Shown here in pieces: positions 1 to 12,880 of a stretch of DNA of 64,000 nucleotides (the stretch's first letter is position 1; each line of letters begins with the position of its first letter). The DNA is from Prostheceraeus crozeri. Its lineage: Eukaryota > Platyhelminthes > Polycladida > Euryleptidae. Below the pieces are notes generated by a model. It worked only from the letters and a program-made list of their open reading frames with translations, did no database searches and was not told where the DNA came from. The translations under genes and the position numbers were made by a program. The stretch lies in assembly GCA_907163375.1 (NCBI GenBank), contig CAJQUW010008939.1, positions 310,001 through 374,000 of the forward strand. The letters are read 5' to 3'.

Positions 1-1836
1 TGCATTGAAATATCCAATCAGATATCATCCCATTACTGACAATGGCAACAAAAATTGAGACAGAGCCTGCAGGACTCGGTCTCCGAGTCTCAATCCGCAC
101 CCCTTCTTCCATGCATGCCATAATTGGTCGTGATAGTAAGTGGCCAACTCGAAATAATTTAGGACAAATTTGACTGCTTTTTATACACATAGCCCAAATT
201 GTAGGTATAGCGACTTTGGGTACAACTTCCGCAGAAACACGCCAACAAATTGATAAGGAGAAGATAGAAAATTAACAACCCACATAAAAGAAAACTTAAT
301 GTTATCTGACATACTCGGCCACTTGAGAAGTTTTTATTCCAGTGGTAGCTAGTTTCTTTACTGTAACATTTCGCAACATTTCTATAAAGTTGCCATCAGC
401 AGAAAAAAGTTACGTAAAACAATGGATACAAATTGGTCTTCAGACATACAAAAGTCACTGCTTTAATGACCATGCTCATCAGAACATGTGGCATAAAATT
501 TTTTCAATCATTTTATTATTAGACGCTTGCTTTGCGACTGTTTTCAACTCGGCAATGTGAGATCCGATGACCTGAGATTGATTAAGAAATGAGAATATCT
601 TTGGGAATCAGAAAGATATGAGACAATTGCACATAAAATTGTATCCACGTTGCTAGAAAGGCAATACTTAGAGCAATTAGCGACACACGCACATGCTCTA
701 AATAATTTTAATTTAAGAGAAAGTATTCCAATAGTGGCGTGGGATCATTTAATGCGCTAAATCAAAATTGAAAAAAGCAAGCTCGCGTGCGACCATGAGT
801 ACACCGACAATTTTCAAAGCTTCTTCGCTTAACTAGTTTTCGAATGCGAGCTAACGCTTTCGCCTTGAATTCTATCAGACATTTGCTGAATAGATTAAAT
901 GTCCCCATGATTTGCATTACTAGTATTTCAAAGACGATCAGTACGAGGTTAGCCTTTCTCAATAACTGAAGCTACTGAAACAGGTATTATCAACTGATAG
1001 TTGAGCATTAATTGCAAATCTGAAATTCTGTCAAATGGAAATGCGTCGATGCTCAGAATACCATAGTCACGCGGTTACCTACACAAAAAATAGCTAAAAC
1101 ACTGATAACTATGGATATGAAGTTTATATTAATAACGAAATGACTACGGCTTTGGATTCTGAATTTTTCTTCGGTGTCAGAGCATTCATATACCCTAGAC
1201 TAAACAGCACATTTCAGACACTTATACTTCTATATACCACTTTTGATTACTCTCAATATAAATAAACAGGAATGAAAAAAGAAATTAATTATCATATACA
1301 TTGTGATCCATTTTAGATGCTATATTTCTCTTATAGATTAATTCGAATGCTCATTCAAATAATATCTGGCCTCCTGAGTTCTATCGAGCTGTCGTGGAGT
1401 GTCCTCAAAGACTGCTGTCAAGAAACGGCTTCGAGAAGAATGTCTCAGATAATCAAACTTGTTCAAAGTGACAATCGGGGTGCATAGGCTTAGATGATAA
1501 GCTATTCCATGAATTCAGCGGGCAAGCGGACGAGGATTTCTACATTTTCTTTCCAATCTGGCTTGATAGAATACCTATTTTTCCAGGAATACCATACATT
1601 CCGAGAATTAGTAAATAGCGCAGAAATTCAATCGAATGCAAAAATATCATTTATATACAGCTAGAGTCAGTCACAGTAGCCTCAATTTCAATTTATTGAC
1701 TAGCCATAACTTCGAATAGACCGAGTTGCCACGGCTAGTCAAATATATTGTAGTTAGGTAGATGAGTTATATAGATAGGTAATGTAGATGAATTTTCGGT
1801 TATTTTTCTTTTCTTTGGTAGAGTATGTCCATACGA
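1..1836. other. AT-rich stretch, nothing identified
   Basis: Several short open frames occur (for example 342-560 and 762-962), but none shows a recognisable domain or a convincing splice context. I see no TIRs or tandem array. The last 11 bases (1826-1836) are the left target-site duplication of the element that follows. Confidence 0.5.
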
Positions 1837-4101
1837 CGTGTGTGAAGTTGGCGCAACCATTTTTGTTTTTACTGTGCCACTCCAAAAAATCACATCAACC
1901 ACACAATTCGAGGTCGCTGATTATGTGCCACTACTCGGTTTCCACGAAATTTAACCTCCTTTGGCCATAAAACGCAATTCAAATTTCAAACTGGTTGCGC
2001 TGTGAAGCTGGCGCAACCGATTTTCAGGTTGAAATTACTCTGCTCAAACGCCGCTTCACATCAAGTTAATAGCAACATCGGGTGTGCCCGGTCAATATTC
2101 ATCAGAATCGACCAAACACTCGTTAACAGCGAGTGAACACAGCTGTTCACTCGCTAAATCAGTTTGATGGGTCTCCCTTTTCTATTAATAGAAACAGACA
2201 GTGCATCATCAAATGGAACTCCAAGGCAATTTCTAAGAAATGCTAGTGTCACATGACAGTGAGAGGAAAACGATGAACTAAGCATTGCGATTCGATGACA
2301 TAAACAGTGGTTCATTGTTTACGGGGTGGTCGATGAATTTCTTATCCTCTTCGTGTCTCTGAATTGGTGTCAGTATTCAGTGTTTTGCAGTTTGGAAAGA
2401 AGCTATGTAGTCCAATCAAGGACATCATGACATTAAAAACGTCTCGTGGCTCACAGGATTTCAGATGAGTATGCAAACATCTGCATGTGATGATTCCTGC
2501 TTTCAAGCATAGAAATGGTAATTCAAAGATAAATAGTGTACTTGAGAATACCAAATGAAGCTGATCAATTTGCTATTCTCATTAAATCGTCAATGAAATT
2601 CGTGCGCTGTTGATCTTGTGACATTCGACTGGTACATGTATTATGAAGTGACAGTTGCCGGAAAAGTGGATTCATTATAGGCCTACATATATTATCTAAC
2701 GAAATGGTTTGACAGCAGAAATGCGCAGTGAAAAGAAGAATGGAATCAAATCTATCATCGAAATATGTATATGTATGTACAAAATGTACGTGTAGCTATA
2801 CTGAATTGATTATTTTAATTCACCATGATATCATGAATAATGTCCATACTTTGAAGTTAATGGCAACAACGATGTTCATGAAAATCTCGAAGATAAAAGT
2901 ATTAATTATACAAGACCGATATTGCTCTAAGTTAATATTAAGTGCATCTGCGTACACATGCTGCTACTCAATTTGTATTGAAATGTATCGTGAAATCAAG
3001 TATTAACCGTGTATTATTTTAGCGAGACTCGTAATGAGATAATTCATTGACATCATAAGTCTGATGAATTACTCGATTATTTGAAACTTCAAAGTGGACA
3101 GAAGGCATGTACATCTCTCGTTCAAGAATGATGAACTTGATGTGTTTTGATTTCACCTCGTGTGAAAGAAGTTAAATCCGATTTCATCGACAGTAAGATT
3201 GCAAAAAATAATGTTTATTGTAAGATTAATCTGTTACTGCTACAACCTCTTTAAGAAAACCGATGCATCGACTTAGGCCTAGTGTAAAGCATATAAAAAC
3301 GAGGCTCTATCATAGCTAAGGTTGAAGTGAAGAAAATGTCAGAGAATAGCCTAGTTTTACGCAACATGCCTAAAAATCACAAAATAATTCATATTTTGTA
3401 TTTTTATATCCAAAATAAAGCATCAAATTTTGGAAACACGCCAGTTTCAACATAACATTGAATAGAAACTCAAAAGAACCAATGACTAACGAATCCGAAA
3501 AAAGCAGGAAAAGGTGTGTCGCCAATTTAAGCTGCCAACATAGTATTTTTTCGCTCTTCGCCTATAGATGGCAGGAAATCATGTGTTTTTGGAGGATGAT
3601 ATTTTCTGATTTAGCGGGTGAATAGCTACGAGTGCTTGGTCGATTCTGATGAAAATTGACCTGGCATACCCGCTGGTACTATTTATGAGATGCATAACTG
3701 CGTGGGTGCTGAAAAATGTTGTTTTGAAGTTTAGTTGCGCCAACTTCACACCTTGGTAAAATAAATTTTTGAAACTTAATTTTTTTACATGAAGATTGAT
3801 TATTTTTATTAATTTTTTTGCGTGACACATAATTAGGCATGAATATTTCATCGTTTGTAATGGGTTTGGTGGCAGGATGCATTGATATTATAAAAGTCGG
3901 AAAAATTGGTTTCGCCAACTTCACAGCGCAACCAGTTTGAAATTTGAATTGCTTTTTATGGCCAAAGGATGTTGAATTTCGTGGAACCGAGTAGTGACAC
4001 AAAATCAGCGACCTCGAAGTGTGTGGTTGATGTGATTTTTGGGAGTGGCACAGTAAAAACAAAAATGGTTGCGCTGAGTGGTTGCGCCAACTTCACACAC
4101 G
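1837..4101. mobile_element. Long-TIR DNA transposon, 11-bp target duplication (MULE-like or fold-back, non-autonomous)
   Basis: The left end starts CGTGTGTGAAGTTGGCGC and the right end finishes with its reverse complement. The identical 11-mer tgtccatacga flanks both sides (1826-1836 and 4102-4112). The inverted arms cover about 1837-2150 and 3590-4101, are imperfect, and the right arm holds roughly 180 extra bases. A box like GTGAAGTTGGCGCAACC recurs in both orientations near 1843, 2005, 3738, 3903 and 4065-4095, as expected of subterminal transposase-binding sites. Target duplications of 9-11 bp with TIRs of hundreds of bases are typical of Mutator-like elements; that assignment is inference. 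The centre (2260-3590) shows no transposase, so the element looks non-autonomous. The reading frames in the arms are by-products of the repeat. Confidence 0.75.
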
Positions 4102-4112
4102 TGTCCATACGA

Positions 4113-5970
4113 AATCTTTATGACGTCCCCTTCTCGCAGCCGTCTAAAGTAATGAAGCTACATTTGTAAAATACACCGTCTGATGAGACGAAGGGAATAT
4201 ACGCGAAACGTAGTCCTAAAGAATCAAAGTTATCTGACTGTTCTTTAATGAAGCATAGGCAGTGAGAATAGCTGATATTTCTGTTGCCCCCACCATTGTA
4301 AATTGTTATTCACTTGTTGTTGTTATTGTAAGTCACTTGTTGACTGCAAATCTAAAGCAGAGAATTACGAGCATTGTAGGTTCTTAATTAATAAATAACC
4401 TATCGGTAATGAACAGGCTGACTATTAACTTCTAACGCATCAACATTTTATATGAACTCACTCCCGCCTCACTGTTGAATATCATGAGTTGCAACCTGAA
4501 AATCTTGCCCCTTTCGGTCTGTTGCTGCATTCCATCCCTCTTTGAAGGTGCTCGTTGCGGCATTGCCACACGCCACGCCACAACATCCAATGCAAATGTA
4601 CTACATCTTCATACACGCATAATATGATTGCAAACTCTTGAAGCACATAGTCAGTTTTTGATTATGACTCAGATTAAATTACTATAAGAATAAGCTGTTT
4701 ACCGAAAATTTTAGACTACCAAATAATAATGGTCCTCTGCTGTATATGTGCTGTAAATTAAAGTGCGGAATAATCAAGTGATGAATTGTTTGCTCACCGG
4801 ATCACACAGATCGTTTAAAAAAATTGCAAAAAATGGACCCATTTTCAAATGCAATTTTCGTGTTGAAGTCCTGGGTTCAATTTTGATAAACGATATAGCA
4901 TATGAAACCTTGTGCTCCATAGATTATTTTAACATACGTAAATTTAAACACGCGCATATTTAGCTTTCTGAAGTGGTCAATTGTGGTCAGCAGGCCTTGC
5001 GAAAGAAAATTGAGCGTATTCTTTGACGCATGATTTTAAAATGAGGACGACAGAATCTTTTGATAGAAATTGAGTGTGAACTATCATTCAGCTTCATCAT
5101 TGCGCATGGATTTTAAGTTGGTTTTTTAGTTGAATGTACAAAAGGATGCAGTTCTAATAAGTTTTACAGAAAAAAGCTGCTGAAAAAGTCTGAAATGATT
5201 TTTACATTGATGAAGATGCTCAACCTCTATTAACTTACATGGTATGCCATGTGAAATGATGTGCTTACTTTGATTAAGCAGAGCGATTAGGTTGTGTCTG
5301 GTCAGTTGTGGCTGCAGACTTGCACGTATGAATGTTTGGTCAATTCATTCATCGATACCTACAGACGAAACTGCGCAATGCAGAAAGTTAAGATTTCACC
5401 ATTGAATCAGGCTCGTGTCAAGCTTTCAGATTTTTTCGAATTTGGACAACAATGTGAACAATTTCATTCAATTTACACGTTTACCAAACGTAACACCGCC
5501 TTCGCGTTAACATTGTTTTTAACGGTCAACTGCAGACAGTTTAATAATTTTGTTGTATTAATGCTGGCGTTTTCGAGTTTCTGAGATCAAAAGAATGCTG
5601 ATGTTATCAGCTCCAAGAATATATAAGTTTTATAAAGATCGGCCCATCCGTTCACTGGCAAACTTCAAATTTGTACTACTCCCATACTCAGCCATTTGGT
5701 GAGTCATCCTTTCCCTCGGTTCAGGACAGAAGATTTCAAATCCTTGATCTGCGTGCATGAAGGCTAGTCGCCACCTGTTTACAAACAATAGCAATTTTTC
5801 ACGCCGCAGTGGTGCTGCACTTGCGTCCAATAAGTGGAGCGCTAGGACTTTTAGCAACTCATTCAATGATGAGTGACAGGAGACGGTGGCAGTTATGACT
5901 TATAACATGATCAGCTATGATATGATAATGAAGTAACAAATTTCTAATCACTTACTTCATTTAATTAGGC
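4113..5970. other. Non-coding stretch with one PLE-end-like motif
   Basis: No gene recognised. A CTGATGAG ... CGAAAC motif at 4180-4209 resembles the boxes near ends of Penelope-like elements and the core of hammerhead ribozymes; see the separate finding. Short open frames at 4763-4963, 5294-5584 (+) and 5630-5866 (-) have no recognisable domain. Confidence 0.4.
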
Positions 5971-5977
5971 GGACCTT

Positions 5978-6115
5978 GTTTGCTTGCTTACTTGGCTAGC
6001 GGTGATTTTGATGCATCGACTGGAAAACCCTATCACATCGAAGCCGCCTACCTGCGATCACACTGTGTACCAACCTCGATGCAGACCACACTGCTTCCTT
6101 AGCCAAGTAAGTTTC
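5978..6115. repeat. Imperfect short hairpin element (MITE-like)
   Basis: CTTACTTGGCTA near 5990 is matched in inverted orientation by TAGCCAAGTAAG near 6100, and a second paired block, TGCATCGA with its partner TCGATGCA, lies inside. The arms total about 45 bp with gaps. No target duplication was secured, so the class is unknown. Confidence 0.35.
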
Positions 6116-6119
6116 TCGG

Positions 6120-7270
6120 CTGACCAAGTGAATAAGTTTAGTAATCAATTGATTGAGCTAGCGGTTAGATTTGATGATAGAACTTTTCGGCTTGTGCAAG
6201 GACGAATAAAACGATGGCGAAATGCAGCAGTTTTATTTCCGTAAACGCATTCATGGTAACCGAGATATGTTTGTTGGCGCGTGAAGAAAAGTCAGTTAGT
6301 CTACTGATGATGAACACCTATTTATCACAGACTTTAAAGCAGTACTTAATTCTTAGACAATGAATTAAAGTATACCATTCATAAGCAGAACCTCGATATG
6401 ATAACAGCATGAGAAAAACGACATTTCAATAAAAAAAAATAAACCTCGATAAACTTCGCGAAATACTTCTCCCTGCCCCGTACCAACCCTAATTGAAGTA
6501 TAGACGAGTCTGAGTTTGATGTTATTACCGAGTCACACAAAACACACCACAATCATAGCATTTGATACTCGCAGATTCTGAACATTTATATCTTTCCTTA
6601 AATCAACAGGATAAAATATACTTATCCCACTTTTTCCTGGAGATATCTATCTATAGCACAGTTAGAGCATTTGATTTACTATTAGAGGGAAATCTAATCG
6701 TATATTATATTCAATCGTCAAAGCTAAAACACTTGACAATGTCTAGATGTGACATCGTGAAATATGGATATGAGAAAAGCACAGATTGAGAGAAATAAGT
6801 TGCAAGAATTCCCGATTTGATTGACTCTTATGCCCGACGCCGCAGACGGAGCAATAAACTTGCAATAATTTTCGTGAATTATAACAAACGAAAACCATCA
6901 CATTTTGAATTACAAATAAAACTATGCATTACGATAGATGTCAAACGAAACTTATCTGATCGATTTCATGAAGATATATGCCAAATAAACTCGCCCTCGA
7001 TTCGGAGAATACATGGCCTGCTCCGCAGGGTTTTGAATAAATAAATTATAACACATAGCTTTTGTATTCGTACTTTTCAGCCTTTATCTCCTGATGGTGG
7101 GATAAGATACATACTTAAGTGCGTTCTAGAAGGCTCGTATATCTTGCTGACTTTTCTTATTTCATCTAGAGCCATATGAATAAATTAAGTATTTCAAGCA
7201 TTGCCTTTCCATTAAGGGGATGCACAGACATCAATCCATTTAAATGAAATTATCTGTGACTTAACATATC
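6120..7270. other. No gene identified
   Basis: AT-rich sequence with only short unconvincing frames (6562-6789 and 6817-7044, +). Its right end is the likely 3' flank of the minus-strand zinc-finger exon. Confidence 0.4.
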
Positions 7271-7274
7271 TTAA

Positions 7275-7891
7275 CTAAAATTTGTTTTTAAACAAACTTC
7301 CATCAAGGTCAGATTTGTGACTAGCTTCGTGTTTCCGTCGATTGGAGTCATCACTGAATCGTTTAGAACAGAAATCACATGCATAAGGTCGCTCGCCTGT
7401 GTGTAAGCGCTCATGACGAACTTGACTACAGAGTTGATTGAAAGTTTTGGGACAGAATCGACAAGAGAACGGTCGTTCTCCCGTGTGAATGCGTTCATGT
7501 CTCCGTGTGCTTTGAATACGACTAAATCCTTTATCACAATAACGACACTTGAAGATGGGATCATTCTTGTGGGTCTTCAAATGATCAACATATTGATAAT
7601 AAACATGGAAGGACTTGAAACAGCGTCGACAATGATAAATCGTCGCACGATTGGTGCTTTTTGGTTGAATACTGGGACGAAATGGAATATTGGGTAGACG
7701 ATTCACTTCTTCATCGACCTTTGTTACAGAACTGCATTCCAAATCGCTGGAATTGTCGATAGATTCAAAGAATTCAGATTTGTTTTGAAATTTTTCTAAG
7801 ATCTGTTCCGTACACGAAATACTCGGCATCTCATCTTCGATGCTCCTTTTTGAGAAAGTTGCACTTTCGTAGATTTCATTTCCAACAACAT
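7275..7891 (-). CDS. C2H2 zinc-finger protein, last coding exon
   Basis: The product is a probable DNA-binding nuclear protein. Counting from the ATG at 7829 (184 residues), four C2H2 fingers lie at about 65-87, 93-115, 121-143 and 149-171, with all Cys and His ligands present. Two linkers read TGERP, the classic linker of tandem DNA-binding fingers; the first finger is more divergent and joined by a non-standard linker. I extend the exon upstream to 7891 because the frame stays open there and a good acceptor (tattttcag) precedes it at 7892-7900; the exon then starts with two bases completing a split codon. The 5' exon(s) were not found. The fingers are followed by a short tail and stop. It could be a free-standing transcription factor or a lineage-expanded zinc-finger gene; the target is unknown. 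Confidence 0.85.
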
Positions 7892-8343
7892 CTGAAAATA
7901 TAAAGAGAGCGATTCAAAATTAATAATTTCGATTTGTGCTCAAATTATTTATCAGAAGTGTAGGTCACTGTTGAATGCGCTGTGATATCGTCGGTTCAAC
8001 AAAAGAACAAAACTTACTCAGTCAGTGAATCGCAAGTGAATTAAAATTGACATGGCCTTCGGCGTCCCATGCCTTCTAACCGTTGGCGAACAGCAATAAA
8101 CTGCAGCCAGTGTGAAGGCTCATAAAAAGGTGACTGATGCTAAGAAGTGTGCTGTCGTCAAATCTTAGATGACTGACATGTGAAGACTTGCTTGCGGGTA
8201 GTTCATTTCTATTACTTGTGAGTTGAAGCTGTGTGACTGCTTTTGATTCAGTGAATTTTGTGTCTCGTGTGTAGTGGATTTGGCAATGAACCCAATCTGA
8301 AAGTCCCCTATGTCGTTGTGTTTATTTCTATATGATCACAAAG
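7892..8343. other. Intron or upstream flank of the zinc-finger exon
   Basis: It begins with the acceptor of the minus-strand exon. No further exon could be assigned. Confidence 0.35.
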
Positions 8344-8470
8344 TTCCATTCACATCGGACGAGGCACGGTCCCGGGCGGCTCTATGTGAACGGCCCATAG
8401 GTTTATTAAGGTTCTGAACGAAATTCTCGACGCGTGAAGACGCGCCTCGCCGCGTCCGATGTGAATGGAC
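8344..8470. repeat. Hairpin MITE-like element
   Basis: TCCATTCACATCGGAC at 8345-8360 is repeated in perfect inverted orientation at 8454-8469, and a further partly complementary block (gaggc and gcctc) lies inside. It is markedly more GC-rich than its surroundings. A small non-autonomous TIR element is the likeliest explanation; no transposase or clear target duplication was seen. Confidence 0.55.
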
Positions 8471-8609
8471 CCGAATGTGATACTAACGGATTTACTGCTC
8501 ATGGCTACTTTATATAGTATTAAACTAGCTGCAGATTTGCGCAAACTACGCAAGTGGGACTGAAATATTCAAGCATGTTCAAATTGACTTTGGTACCTCT
8601 CTAATTGTT

Positions 8610-8710
8610 GCCGTTTGTTCGTTAGGGGCTACCCCGTGCTACCCGATCATCCGGGAGGCTGAAACTGGTTCGAGCTCGGCCAAGGTGAGCACCGTTTGTT
8701 CGTTAGGGCA
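8610..8710. repeat. Short direct repeat around a tRNA-B-box-like segment
   Basis: The 18-mer ccgtttgttcgttaggg with its preceding base occurs near 8610 and again near 8692. The segment between contains ggttcgagctcgg, close to a tRNA B box, but no A box or cloverleaf could be built. It may be a SINE scrap. Confidence 0.3.
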
Positions 8711-9940
8711 CTGTCTATAAGTTCTTTTTTCGTGAATGGTTTGGAGCACTTTCATATTTACTTAAAGGCACAGGTAGTTCAATTCGCTTTTAATGTCACC
8801 TTTGGTCTATCGTTATATTGTCTGAAAGATACCTAAGTATCTTTTCCAGTCTAATATAATATCTTCAAATACAAGTTTTTTTGAAAGGTTTCTGCGATGT
8901 TATGTTGACCTAATCAATTATATTTGTCTGAAAATAATGTTCTGTATACAACTCACATGTAGTATTTGAATATCATTTTGTATAGGTTGTTTACATACAT
9001 TATTGGTTTTGTTTTCACCTTTTTAATTAGGCCTGTTGCTGTTATACATATACTTTATTTTCACGTGGCTTTTTTTTTACTAAAAACTATGTTCTGTCTT
9101 CATACTTTTATACAATTCTTTCGTTTTAATATTTCCATTTAACCCTGCTTCTTATCTCCTTTCTTTCTATTTTTAGTAGGCCATAAATGTAGGTAAACAT
9201 CATTAAGAAAAATCTTGTAAATTGTATATTGTTTATCGTAATTAATCTTGTTTGTGCGATTATATCCAAAACAAACAAAACGAAGGCGAAATTGAAGATT
9301 TTCAGATATGTTTCATTGCTAAAGTCCACTGCACACGAGACAACATAAAGCAAAAGCGATCATACGGTTTCAACTCACAATCAGCAAAAAATGTGAACTG
9401 CCTCTGAAACATGAACTTCACACATCAATCATTTTTACGCATTGGCACAAAACACTTCTTAATATCACTCACCTTTTTACAAGCCTTCACACTGGCTGCA
9501 GATTATTCGTGGACACCAATGGTTAGGAGGCATGCGTCGACGAAGGCCCTGTCAATTTTGCTTTGAATTTACTTGTGACTTACTGAGCAATGAAATTATT
9601 TATCCAGAGAGTAACTCCTTGTTATCTTGATGAGTTGAAAATGTCATGGCCAACCTCTCTCGCCGATTGGTTTACCACGAATATGTTTATTGCTAGTGAA
9701 TAAAAAATTGAAAACGGGTTTCATATTCTTATTAACTCAATGGGAATTCCAGGGTTACAGTTTATGAATGCAATTATGTACGCAGACATAATGCATTATA
9801 AAATAATGGAAAACCAAAAGCCTTACTGAAAAATCCTAAATTATTATTCTTAAGAAAAGACACCTAAAAACGTATTGACGACTCAAAGCGTATGCATGAA
9901 CCAAATTATCGGTTGTTCAGCCTGCGTCATTGTTATAAGA
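8711..9940. other. No gene identified
   Basis: AT-rich sequence. The minus-strand frame 9126-9353 has no recognisable domain. No TIR pair or array was seen. Confidence 0.4.
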
Positions 9941-10421
9941 TTAAGATAAAATTATGTAAAAATTCAATGTCATAATACGTCTAACCAAGTTAAGAACAAA
10001 GTTCTCGGGATAGCCATTACTGTGAAAAAGTTGAAGTATTTCTTTAATTTCACTATGAAAAATTATCCGATTACTTGAAATCATGTACGCACGATTAACC
10101 ATACCTAATACTAAGCCTCTATGCCATTGCTTAGGGCAATTGGCTCCAAAGTTTAATAGCAACCCAGTATATGTGTCCTTTCGAAACACACTAGTCTCTA
10201 CAGTATTCGACATACCTATGCTAACATCTAAAAAAAGAAATACTTGAGCCTCCTACTTCAGAGGTAAATTCCAAATTCGGATGCTGTTGATTAAGAAATT
10301 GCTTAAACTTATTTATTTTACCTAAATTATCAAAAATGCATACACAATCATCTACGTATCTATAATAAAAGATGGGACTACAGTCGACTTTAAACCAATT
10401 CTGTTCCAACAGCAATGTCAT
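9941..10421 (-). pseudogene. Penelope-like reverse transcriptase fragment
   Basis: Two neighbouring minus-strand frames match the end of a PLE reverse transcriptase. The upstream piece (10221-10421) holds the catalytic RYVDD motif followed by FLNQQHPNLEFTSE, typical of Penelope-type RTs. The downstream piece (9941-10213) continues with SVFRKDTYTGLLLNFG and NGYPENFVLNLVRR, the region just after the catalytic motif. The frame changes between the pieces, and neither the N-terminal RT part nor the GIY-YIG nuclease is seen nearby, so this is a decayed fragment. It is distinct from the better copy at 57.4-59.6 kb. Confidence 0.8.
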
Positions 10422-10978
10422 GATGTTTTTATCTTAACAACACAACCCGGAAGCAGGCTGAGCAGTCGAAAATTTGGTTCAAGTGTGATACTTTGAGTCA
10501 TCAACATGTTTTCAAATGTAAATTTTTCAAGAATAATTATTTAGCATTTTGCAACAATGTCCGTTAGTCCATCGATAACAGCTTTCCATTATTCCAATTT
10601 AGCATGCTGGAGTTTTGATATCTGATATCATGGAAATGCGTTTATTTATTTATTTATGAAGTATTCATACTTCATATTTAGCAATAATGCTAACAGTCGA
10701 CCATGAAGGTTGAAATTTGTAGAGTTCGCTGCGACGGCTCCACATTTTTAAAGCCGTATAAACAATAATAATCGCATTAATATGTGCGATCGCATGATTA
10801 ATTCGGTCTCAAGTCTTAATGTCGAACAAAACGATCGCAATCAATCTTTTCCAGGGGAAGTTTCAAGATAATGTTTAGAAGCCAGAAAAATTCTTTGCTA
10901 CAAATAGACCAATAATACTGCAAAGCTTTGTCAGGAAAATCAGTTACTCTGAGAGCAGCCCACCGAATCAGTCTTAGG

Positions 10979-12052
10979 AATCCCCTTGAACTGGACCGAT
11001 AGTGAGCATTTGATAATTCAAAGGAATGGCTAGTTTAATAGAAAACTACATGAACATGTACGCAAGCTACACAGTAAGGGAAACTACTGAATTCTACATG
11101 ATTGTATTACGCAGTACAGAACAGCTGGCCGCCTAGACCAAACATTTGAAACTTATCTCATTGATTATCTGTTTAGAGAGCGGACAAGTGCTTATTGCAT
11201 ATTCTTACAAATGCGATTAATCCTGCGTCACACGAGAAGGTTATTCTGAGAATACTCTGTGACAGATGGTGGTAGAATTGGTTACACTTATGTTCATGTC
11301 ACACACTCCACAAAATAGGAAGGTTTCACAATAATTTGAGCACGATAATTTCTCGTATTTAACGTTTGGTAAACATAAACATGCAGACAGTAAATGACCG
11401 TATAATTTGGATATTACATTAGCCTGCAATAAACCATTGTCTTGCACTTATGAGGACATAGAACTATCCTGCCTCATTATAGAAAGGACCAATAAACAGC
11501 TTGCAGTAAAAGATTCTATATTAAAAGTAAAACCACGTCGCAAGATCACATGAACACTTTCTGACACTATTTCCAGGAAATCATTAGTAAAATATGGAGA
11601 CAAAACTGTCAAACTACGCATGCAGGTTGCAATCACAGAAGAAATATCTTCATGAGTTTAAGGTTTAATCGATCTCACACACTAATTAGGACAGTACTAG
11701 GTAGATCACTTAAAAGCGTGCCTATCGAACCTCTCAATTAAAAACCGTATCTAAAATTATGAACTTCAATACTTTTGCAAACTGCAAAGTAAATTCACTT
11801 GCAACAATTAATTTATAATATTTAAATCTTTTATTTTTTTTCGCATTTAATAAAATAATTATGTTCAACACATCATAATTTCACTCCATGGACTATCACA
11901 ATCGAACGATAGTCCTCACAATTGAAGATTTTTTGTGATCAAACAAAACTACAATTTTTAATAACCTGATTCTTGATGAAATAGAATGAAGTGATCTCCT
12001 TCAACTGCACCGATAGTGAATATTTGATAATTCTAAGGAATGACTACATTTT
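10979..12052. repeat. Pair of ~55-bp direct repeats about 1 kb apart
   Basis: Copies at about 10980-11036 and 11993-12052 share ccgatagtga and atttgataattc with few differences. They bracket an unexplained minus-strand reading frame (11241-11640). Dispersed repeat units or ends of an unclassified element are both possible. Confidence 0.45.
11241..11650 (-). pseudogene. Unrecognised coding-like frame, interrupted
   Basis: On the minus strand one frame runs for about 135 codons with a single internal stop (11448-11450), giving two abutting pieces. The amino-acid texture is protein-like, with helical stretches such as FLEIVSESVHVILRRG and then a cysteine-rich part. A possible acceptor (ttattgcag) just after the stop could mean two exons instead. 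No family recognised; a HEAT-like helical protein is a guess. It lies between the two direct repeats. Confidence 0.3.
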
Positions 12053-12515
12053 AGGAGCAAGCGATGTCACTCTCCGGAAGGTCAAAAAGAGACAGTGAGA
12101 TGAGAGGATAATGCCAGTTTGCCCGGCATGGAATAAAAAGATGTCGGAGACTTGAACAATTTAAGCACAAAAAATCATTGACAGACATTGATGATAAGTT
12201 TAGCCCTACTACAGCTGGTCAGTGAGGTTCGGAATGACAAAAACTAGCTTAAAATATATAGAATGGCTGAACAAGCTGAAGGACTGCACAACAGGCTGCT
12301 CTGCGCTTATTCTGGCTTTGTTACTTTGTTACTGAAATCTTTGTCTATCAGTCGTCCGGCAAAGTCCCTCAATCACACACTCACTCCTAAACTCACTAAG
12401 TTCTTTCTCACTCTACTTATATTTACACAAGCTTTTTTTTCATTACCTACCATTTGAATATTATCACCATTTACATTTGTGATTTAATTCATTATGAATA
12501 GTGTTTCGCCTAAGG
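12053..12515. other. No gene identified
   Basis: Only a short unconvincing plus-strand frame (12263-12457). No repeat structure was seen. Confidence 0.4.
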
Positions 12516-12880
12516 TTAGCCCTTGCTAATTTGTCCACGATTTAACGTCCATTTCCCCCGTGTTTCGAGTGTTGGACGTCGTTCCTGTCTGATGGCCATT
12601 CTCCAAGGGTTTCGATCTTGAACGTTGATGCGCCCAAGGTTCAACGTCTTCAAATCGGCTCGCACGTTGTCACAGCATCTTTTCTTCGGTCGTCCCCTTG
12701 GTTTGCGTCTGTCTAACTCCAGAGTCATTGCTGTCTTTGGCTAGGAGTCCTCTTGCATTCTTTGCACATGACCATACCGACGGAGTCTACCCCATTGAAT
12801 GATGGCTTCCAATGGATGGATGTCAAACCGCTTCCTGAGATCATCTGTAGGAACCCGATCAGCTAGCCGTTTAGAACTAG
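12516..12880 (-). pseudogene. LINE ORF2 C-terminal fragment
   Basis: Reading the minus strand from about 12880, DDLRKRFDIHPLEAIIQWG and LRRYGHVQRM are followed by KPRGRPKKRCCDNVRADLK and then DRNPWRMAI. The order 'GH..RM', then 'RPRGRPKKRW.D', then 'DR..WR' is the tail after the reverse transcriptase in many non-LTR retrotransposons. One in-frame stop separates the first part from the frame 12516-12728. No RT core is present, so this is a short dead fragment. A related tail sits at 56.5 kb. Confidence 0.75.

Noticed and set aside
3679-4062. 127-codon minus-strand frame
   Set aside because: It lies in the right arm of the 2.27-kb TIR element and follows the iterated boxes; the left arm has a matching by-product.
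4180-4216. Active hammerhead ribozyme
   Set aside because: The CTGATGA and GAAA boxes are present, but the stretch between them does not form a stable stem II and no closing stem III with a cleavage site was found; kept only as part of the recurring-box finding.
8610-8710. Possible tRNA gene
   Set aside because: A B-box-like word is present but there is no A box or cloverleaf.
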